Positions 6,857 through 10,430 of a stretch of 10,430 nucleotides of DNA are shown in pieces (position 1 is the first letter of the stretch; each line of letters begins with the position of its first letter). The position numbers and the translations under genes were made by a program. The DNA is from an uncultured Blastococcus sp. (GTDB lineage Bacteria > Actinomycetota > Actinomycetes > Mycobacteriales > Antricoccaceae), in the NCBI GenBank assembly GCA_946221975.1, contig CAMIGT010000019.1, forward strand, positions 1-10,430, written 5' to 3'. The notes under the pieces were generated by a model. The model was not told where the DNA came from. It ran no database searches and saw only the letters and a program-made list of their open reading frames with translations.

Positions 6857-8652
6857 GCGCCGGGGACCGTGGCGGTGACCGGACGCAGGAACTCTCCCGC
6901 GACCTCGACCGCGGGCTTCGAGCTCCCTGCACCGGTGAGCAGTACGGCGAACGCGACATCCTTGTAGGTGCCGATGAACCAGCCGTGCGACTGCGTCCCG
7001 TCGCCGTACTGGGCGGTGCCGGTCTTGCCGCCGAGCCCGTCGATGTCCGAGATTTCGGTCGCGGTGCCCGATTCGACCGTCTCGCTCATCATCGCCCGCA
7101 GCGCCTCGATGACCTCCGGTCCCGGCGCCGGAGCCTCCTGGTCTGCCGTCGCCGGCTGCCCGGCGACAAGCATCGGCATCGGGGTCGCGCCGGCGAGCAC
7201 GGTCGCTGCGGCCAGCGCCATCCCGAACGGCGATGCGGTGACCTTGCCCTGTCCGATCGACGCCTCGACCTGCTCGGCATCGTTGGCGCTCGGCGGCACG
7301 GAGCCGGTGATCGTCGTCAAGAACGGGGTCGTGTAGTCGACGCCGAGCCCGTACTTCAGCGCCTCGTCAGACAGCGCCGTCGCCGGAAGGTCAGCCGCGA
7401 GCTTCGCCACGGTCGTGTTGCAGGACTGCGCGAAGGCCGTGTGCAGTGGCACCTCCCCGAGGTCGAACCCATCGTCGTTCGGGATCGTCCGCCCCTTGAT
7501 CGTGGCCTGGCCAGGGCACGGCAGCACGGTGTTCGGCTGCGCCGCCCCCGCGCTCAAGACCGCCGACGTGCTCACCAGCTTGAAGGTCGAACCCGGCGGA
7601 TACTGCCCGGTCAGAGCGACGGGGCCCTCGGCGTCGGCCGCCGCGTTCTGCGCCACGGCCAGCACGCCGCCGGTCGAGGGCTGGATCGCCACGATCGCTG
7701 CCTGCCCCGCGTAACCGTCGACCGCGGCCTGCGCGGCCTGCTGCATCGGGATATCGATCGATGTCGATACGTCGTACGGCTGGGAGGGCTCGACAGACTT
7801 GAACTCCTCCAGGATCGTGTCGTCGGCCGCCCGCAGCGTGATCCGCCACCCCGTGGTGTCGTCGTACGCCGCCTGCCAGGCATCGGCCAGACCCGCGAAC
7901 GCCACCGAGCGCAGCGACTTGTCGAGCGTCAGCAGCCGCGACTGCTGGTTGGTCGACACCCCGGGCAGCTGCGGGATGGTGATCCCGGCGACGACGTCCG
8001 GGCGCAGCACGACGAGCGTGAACGCGCTCGTGTTGGCCGACAGCTCGGCCAGGATCGAGTCGGTGGTGATCGACGGCTCGACGGCGCCGAGTACGCCGGC
8101 AAGCTGCGCAGCGGTGCCCTGCGGGTCGGTGATCTGAGTCGGGTCGAGCCGGATCGCGGTGACCAGCTGGTCGGTCATCAGCGCCTGACCGGTCCGATCG
8201 ACCACGCGCGGCGAGGCGAGCTGCTGGTCGGACTTCACCAGCCGACGGTCGGACTGCAGCTGGGGGTGGATCAGAGACGGCGACCAGACGACCTGCCACT
8301 CGCCCTCGTCCTTCTTCAGGTCGCCGGAGACTTCATAGCTCCAGGTCTGCTCCCCCGGGAAGGTCCAGGTCACGACGTACGTCACGGCGGCTTCGACCTG
8401 GCCGGAGGTGACCTGCGGGTTGGCGTACTCGACGGTCGGCTCGCCGAGGCTGCCGGTCGTGAAGTTGAGGCTCTCGAGGGCAGCGGTCGGGTCATCGGTG
8501 AGCTTGCTGGCCGACTCGTAGTCGCCGTCGCTGAGATCTGCGGCGAACTGCTCGGCCACCGCAGCCGCCTTGGGGCTATCGGACGGCTTGACGCAGCCAC
8601 CGAGCGCGACCAGCACGAACGTGACAAGTAAGGCGACGCGCGCTCGACTCAC
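6853..8652 (-). CDS. Penicillin-binding lipoprotein, D,D-transpeptidase (PBP-lipo/MecA_N type)
   Basis: This is a class B-type penicillin-binding protein that cross-links peptidoglycan outside the membrane. From the GTG at 8650-8652 it is 599 aa, matching the mycobacterial PBP-lipo group (Rv2864c-like). A short signal ends in the lipobox LGGC (Cys20). Next comes an NTF2-like/MecA_N domain (about 28-140), then a linker/dimerisation region (150-290), then the transpeptidase domain (300-590). The active-site motifs are SxxK = STFK (355-358, Ser355 nucleophile), SxN = SCN (410-412) and KTG (543-545, within GGKTGTAQYGDG). The GTG start is preferred because AAGGGAG lies 6 bp upstream and the signal peptide begins there; the frame extends to 8718 without support. 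It is followed by a coupled lipoprotein gene and is divergent from a LysR regulator. Confidence 0.92.
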   Translation of the reverse strand: MSRARVALLVTFVLVALGGCVKPSDSPKAAAVAEQFAADLSDGDYESASKLTDDPTAALESLNFTTGSLGEPTVEYANPQVTSGQVEAAVTYVVTWTFPGEQTWSYEVSGDLKKDEGEWQVVWSPSLIHPQLQSDRRLVKSDQQLASPRVVDRTGQALMTDQLVTAIRLDPTQITDPQGTAAQLAGVLGAVEPSITTDSILAELSANTSAFTLVVLRPDVVAGITIPQLPGVSTNQQSRLLTLDKSLRSVAFAGLADAWQAAYDDTTGWRITLRAADDTILEEFKSVEPSQPYDVSTSIDIPMQQAAQAAVDGYAGQAAIVAIQPSTGGVLAVAQNAAADAEGPVALTGQYPPGSTFKLVSTSAVLSAGAAQPNTVLPCPGQATIKGRTIPNDDGFDLGEVPLHTAFAQSCNTTVAKLAADLPATALSDEALKYGLGVDYTTPFLTTITGSVPPSANDAEQVEASIGQGKVTASPFGMALAAATVLAGATPMPMLVAGQPATADQEAPAPGPEVIEALRAMMSETVESGTATEISDIDGLGGKTGTAQYGDGTQSHGWFIGTYKDVAFAVLLTGAGSSKPAVEVAGEFLRPVTATVPGA

Positions 8653-8680
8653 GGAGGACTCCCTTGCTCGGCCTGATTGA

Positions 8681-8692
8681 CACCGTACGGTG
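8681..8692. promoter_or_regulatory. Perfect 12-bp palindrome upstream of the PBP gene
   Basis: CACCGTACGGTG reads the same on both strands and lies 29 bp before the PBP start codon. Its minus-strand TACGGT could itself be the -10 of the PBP promoter (TANNNT), in which case a bound repressor would block it. Both roles are inferred from sequence symmetry and position. Confidence 0.35.
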
Positions 8693-8715
8693 CGCCCAGT
8701 AAACAGGACACCAGC

Positions 8716-8753
8716 CAATCAAGTCGAATACGCAATAGTCGATCAATCAATAG
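8716..8753. repeat. Short direct repeats in an AT-rich island between PBP and LysR genes
   Basis: CAATCAA occurs at 8716-8722 and 8744-8750, and CAATAG at 8733-8738 and 8748-8753. The stretch 8716-8770 is markedly AT-rich against the surrounding GC-rich DNA. Such clustered half-sites upstream of a LysR gene may be regulator-binding sites, but no clean T-N11-A palindrome was found. Confidence 0.35.
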
Positions 8754-8761
8754 ATAGTTCG

Positions 8762-8767
8762 TATAAT
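8762..8767 (+). promoter_or_regulatory. Consensus -10 hexamer (TATAAT) of the LysR gene
   Basis: TATAAT lies 18 bp before the LysR ATG at 8786. Transcription would start near 8774, giving a leader of only ~12 nt. No good -35 is found at 16-18 bp, so the promoter may depend on an activator or on the -10 alone. Confidence 0.5.
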
Positions 8768-8785
8768 CGCTGGACAGGGTCGCCC

Positions 8786-9688
8786 ATGGATCTCACGCGG
8801 CACGCGGAGTTCTTCGTCACGCTCGCCGAAGAGCTGCACTTCGGGCGAGCCGCAGACCGGTTGCAGATCACCCAGCCGCCGCTGTCGCAAGGGCTGCGCC
8901 GGCTGGAGGAGCACCTTGGGCTGCGGCTCGTGGACCGCACGTCGCGATCTGTCGTGCTGACCGAGGCCGGCCGCGAGCTGCTTGAACCCGCACGCGAGCT
9001 GCTGACGGCCGCCGAGCGGCTCCGAGAGCGCGCAGGCGAGGTGCGCTCGCGCGAGCTGGTCACCAAGGTCGGGCTGGCCGGCTCGATTCCCTTGGAGCTC
9101 ACCACCACCATCACGGCCGCCACCGCCCGGCTGCTGCCCGACGTCACCGTCCGTGCCTGGCACGCCCCCACCGCCGTACTCCTCAAGCAGGTCGCCCAGG
9201 GCACCCTCGCCCTCGCCTTCGTCGTCCATCCGTGCGTGCTTGGCGAGCTGCACGGCTCGGAGATCGTGCGACTGGCCCGCGACGTACTCGTCGGCCACGA
9301 CGCACTCGCCGCGCTCGCGCTGCCGGACGACGAAAGCGTGTCGCTGCGGCAGCTGCGGTCGCTGGAGTTCGCGACGTACGAGCGCAGCGGAAACCCCGCC
9401 TCCTACGACCTGGAGGCCGACGAGCTCGACCGGTACGGCGGGGCGCGGCGCATCGTCTCGCACGCCACTGAGCGCGACGCGCTCGGATCGGTGGCCAACG
9501 GTCACGCGTTCACGTTCGCGGTCCGCGGCACCACCACACCGTTTCAGCTTGCCCGGCTGCGGTTGCGCGACGACCCGATGCCCCTTCGGCTGCGCGCCGT
9601 ATGGCGCCAGGATGCGCCGGCGGCGATCGCGCACGCCGGCCAGCAGATCGCGGCCGAGCTCATCGGGTGGGCGAACGATGTCGACTGA
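8786..9688 (+). CDS. LysR-family transcriptional regulator
   Basis: The 300-aa protein has the LysR architecture. An N-terminal winged HTH lies at residues 1-62, with [18 protein letters not shown] followed by [18 protein letters not shown] and the V-LTEAG segment. A linker helix (63-90) and a substrate-binding domain (about 92-295) follow. The ATG at 8786 is chosen because [19 protein letters not shown] aligns with the usual LysR start; the frame is open back to 8690 but that leader would include the promoter. The effector is unknown. It is divergent from the penicillin-binding protein gene, and its 3' end overlaps the next gene by 11 bp. A role in controlling these envelope genes, loosely like AmpR-type regulators, is plausible but not shown. 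Confidence 0.93.
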   Translation: MDLTRHAEFFVTLAEELHFGRAADRLQITQPPLSQGLRRLEEHLGLRLVDRTSRSVVLTEAGRELLEPARELLTAAERLRERAGEVRSRELVTKVGLAGSIPLELTTTITAATARLLPDVTVRAWHAPTAVLLKQVAQGTLALAFVVHPCVLGELHGSEIVRLARDVLVGHDALAALALPDDESVSLRQLRSLEFATYERSGNPASYDLEADELDRYGGARRIVSHATERDALGSVANGHAFTFAVRGTTTPFQLARLRLRDDPMPLRLRAVWRQDAPAAIAHAGQQIAAELIGWANDVD

Positions 9689-10430
9689 GCCGCGCGGCGC
9701 GGTGCACGCCGAGCTCACCGCCGTCTTCACCGACGCGGGAATCGAGGGGGCCGTCCACGCGGTCGACCTGCGTAGCGGCACCGAGGTGGAGTACGCCGCC
9801 GACCGTCAGTACGCGATGGCCTCGCTGTACAAGCTTCCGCTGTTGATCGCGCTCGCTCGCCGCATCGAACGCGGCGAGCTCGATGCGACCGAGCCGATCA
9901 CCTCGACCCGGTCGGAGCGCACGGGCGGCCCGACCGGGCTCTCCTTGCTGCGCGACCCCGTCACCATGTCGCTACGCGACCACGCGGTCTCGATGATCAG
10001 CGTCTCGGACAACGCGGCGGCCGACATCCTCTTCGCCCGCGTCGTGAGGGCCGAGGTCGACCAGGTGCTTAGCGACGCCGGATGCACCGCCACCGAGGTC
10101 GTCGGCGGCACCGCCGATACTCACGCCACGCTGCTGCGACAGGTGCGGATGCCCACGATCAGCTCGGCGTTCGCCGTACTCGCCGACGCCGACTCCACGG
10201 CGGCCGAGCGGGCCTACGAACCGCGCCTGCTCGGACCGACCACCGCACGCGACCAGACCCGCATCCTGGCCGCGCTGTGGTCCGGCGCGCTCATCGGCGG
10301 TGCGCAAGGCGAGTTCGTGCGCGCGACGCTCGGCGCGCAGGTGTGGAGCCACCGCATCCGTTCCGGGTTCGGCTCGCCGGCCGTGCGCGTGAGCGGTAAG
10401 ACCGGCAGTCTCGGCGCTCTGCGGCACGAG
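9678..10430 (+). CDS. Serine hydrolase of the class A beta-lactamase fold, cut by the window end
   Basis: Starting at the ATG 9678-9680 the frame is open for 251 codons to the right edge, with no stop. Three hallmark motifs of the SxxK acyltransferase/class A beta-lactamase fold occur in order with good spacing: SLYK at residues 49-52 (Ser49 nucleophile), SDN at 110-112 and KTG at 241-243 ([14 protein letters not shown]). The omega-loop ExxxN of true class A enzymes is not visible about 36 residues after SDN, where the sequence reads [11 protein letters not shown]. Deacylation of beta-lactams may therefore be poor, and a peptidase/esterase-like serine hydrolase is an equal possibility. No signal peptide precedes the fold ([13 protein letters not shown]), so it is probably cytosolic as read. 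The start overlaps the LysR stop (ATGTCGACTGA), with GGGTGG 7 bp upstream, implying coupled expression. Confidence 0.88.
   Translation, partial: MSTEPRGAVHAELTAVFTDAGIEGAVHAVDLRSGTEVEYAADRQYAMASLYKLPLLIALARRIERGELDATEPITSTRSERTGGPTGLSLLRDPVTMSLRDHAVSMISVSDNAAADILFARVVRAEVDQVLSDAGCTATEVVGGTADTHATLLRQVRMPTISSAFAVLADADSTAAERAYEPRLLGPTTARDQTRILAALWSGALIGGAQGEFVRATLGAQVWSHRIRSGFGSPAVRVSGKTGSLGALRHE

Noticed and set aside
6985..8631. A 548-codon open frame on the plus strand opposite the penicillin-binding protein
   Set aside because: Arg-rich, no recognisable domain, and fully antisense to a gene with STFK, SCN and KTG motifs in order.
8677..8705. TTGACA-17-TAAACA as the main LysR promoter
   Set aside because: The -35 is perfect but TAAACA lacks the essential final T of a -10, and it lies about 80 bp before the ATG, while a perfect TATAAT is much closer. 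It remains a secondary possibility.

Overview
The window is GC-rich throughout, with G or C at most wobble positions. GTG/TTG starts, leaderless-looking promoters and the gene families present point to the Actinomycetota: an MmyB-type XRE regulator beside an SDR, a fused PAP2 phosphatase/diacylglycerol-kinase gene, and a mycobacterial-type lipoprotein PBP. The genus cannot be fixed from the sequence. No tRNA, rRNA, CRISPR array, insertion sequence or phage gene was seen, so this looks like chromosomal backbone.

Layout. (1) 31-1757: an MmyB-like regulator (-) is divergent from a short-chain dehydrogenase (+). A perfect 6-3-6 palindrome lies between them and is a good operator candidate. A reading frame at the extreme left edge (+) may be the tail of a membrane protein. 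(2) 1762-4928 (-): an acyl-CoA synthetase is followed by a gene for a bifunctional PAP2 phosphatase/diacylglycerol kinase, forming a lipid-metabolism pair. The fusion gene is broken by an in-frame TAG at 2488-2490, just upstream of the GGDGT motif of the kinase. The PAP2 half is intact, but the kinase half cannot be made whole without read-through. (3) 5062-6066 (+): a DUF389 membrane protein, probably from a leaderless transcript. (4) 6068-8652 (-): a class B penicillin-binding lipoprotein, with a cysteine-rich lipoprotein of unknown function coupled to it by a TTGA stop/start overlap. (5) 8786 to the right edge (+): a LysR regulator overlapping by 11 bp a class A beta-lactamase-like serine hydrolase that is cut by the window end.

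The right half therefore groups three cell-envelope genes (PBP, coupled lipoprotein, SxxK/SDN/KTG hydrolase) around one LysR regulator. The intervening 133 bp is unusually AT-rich and repeat-containing, which suggests shared control. The most notable single observation is the amber interruption of the PAP2/kinase fusion. Nothing here looks like a wholly new multi-gene system.
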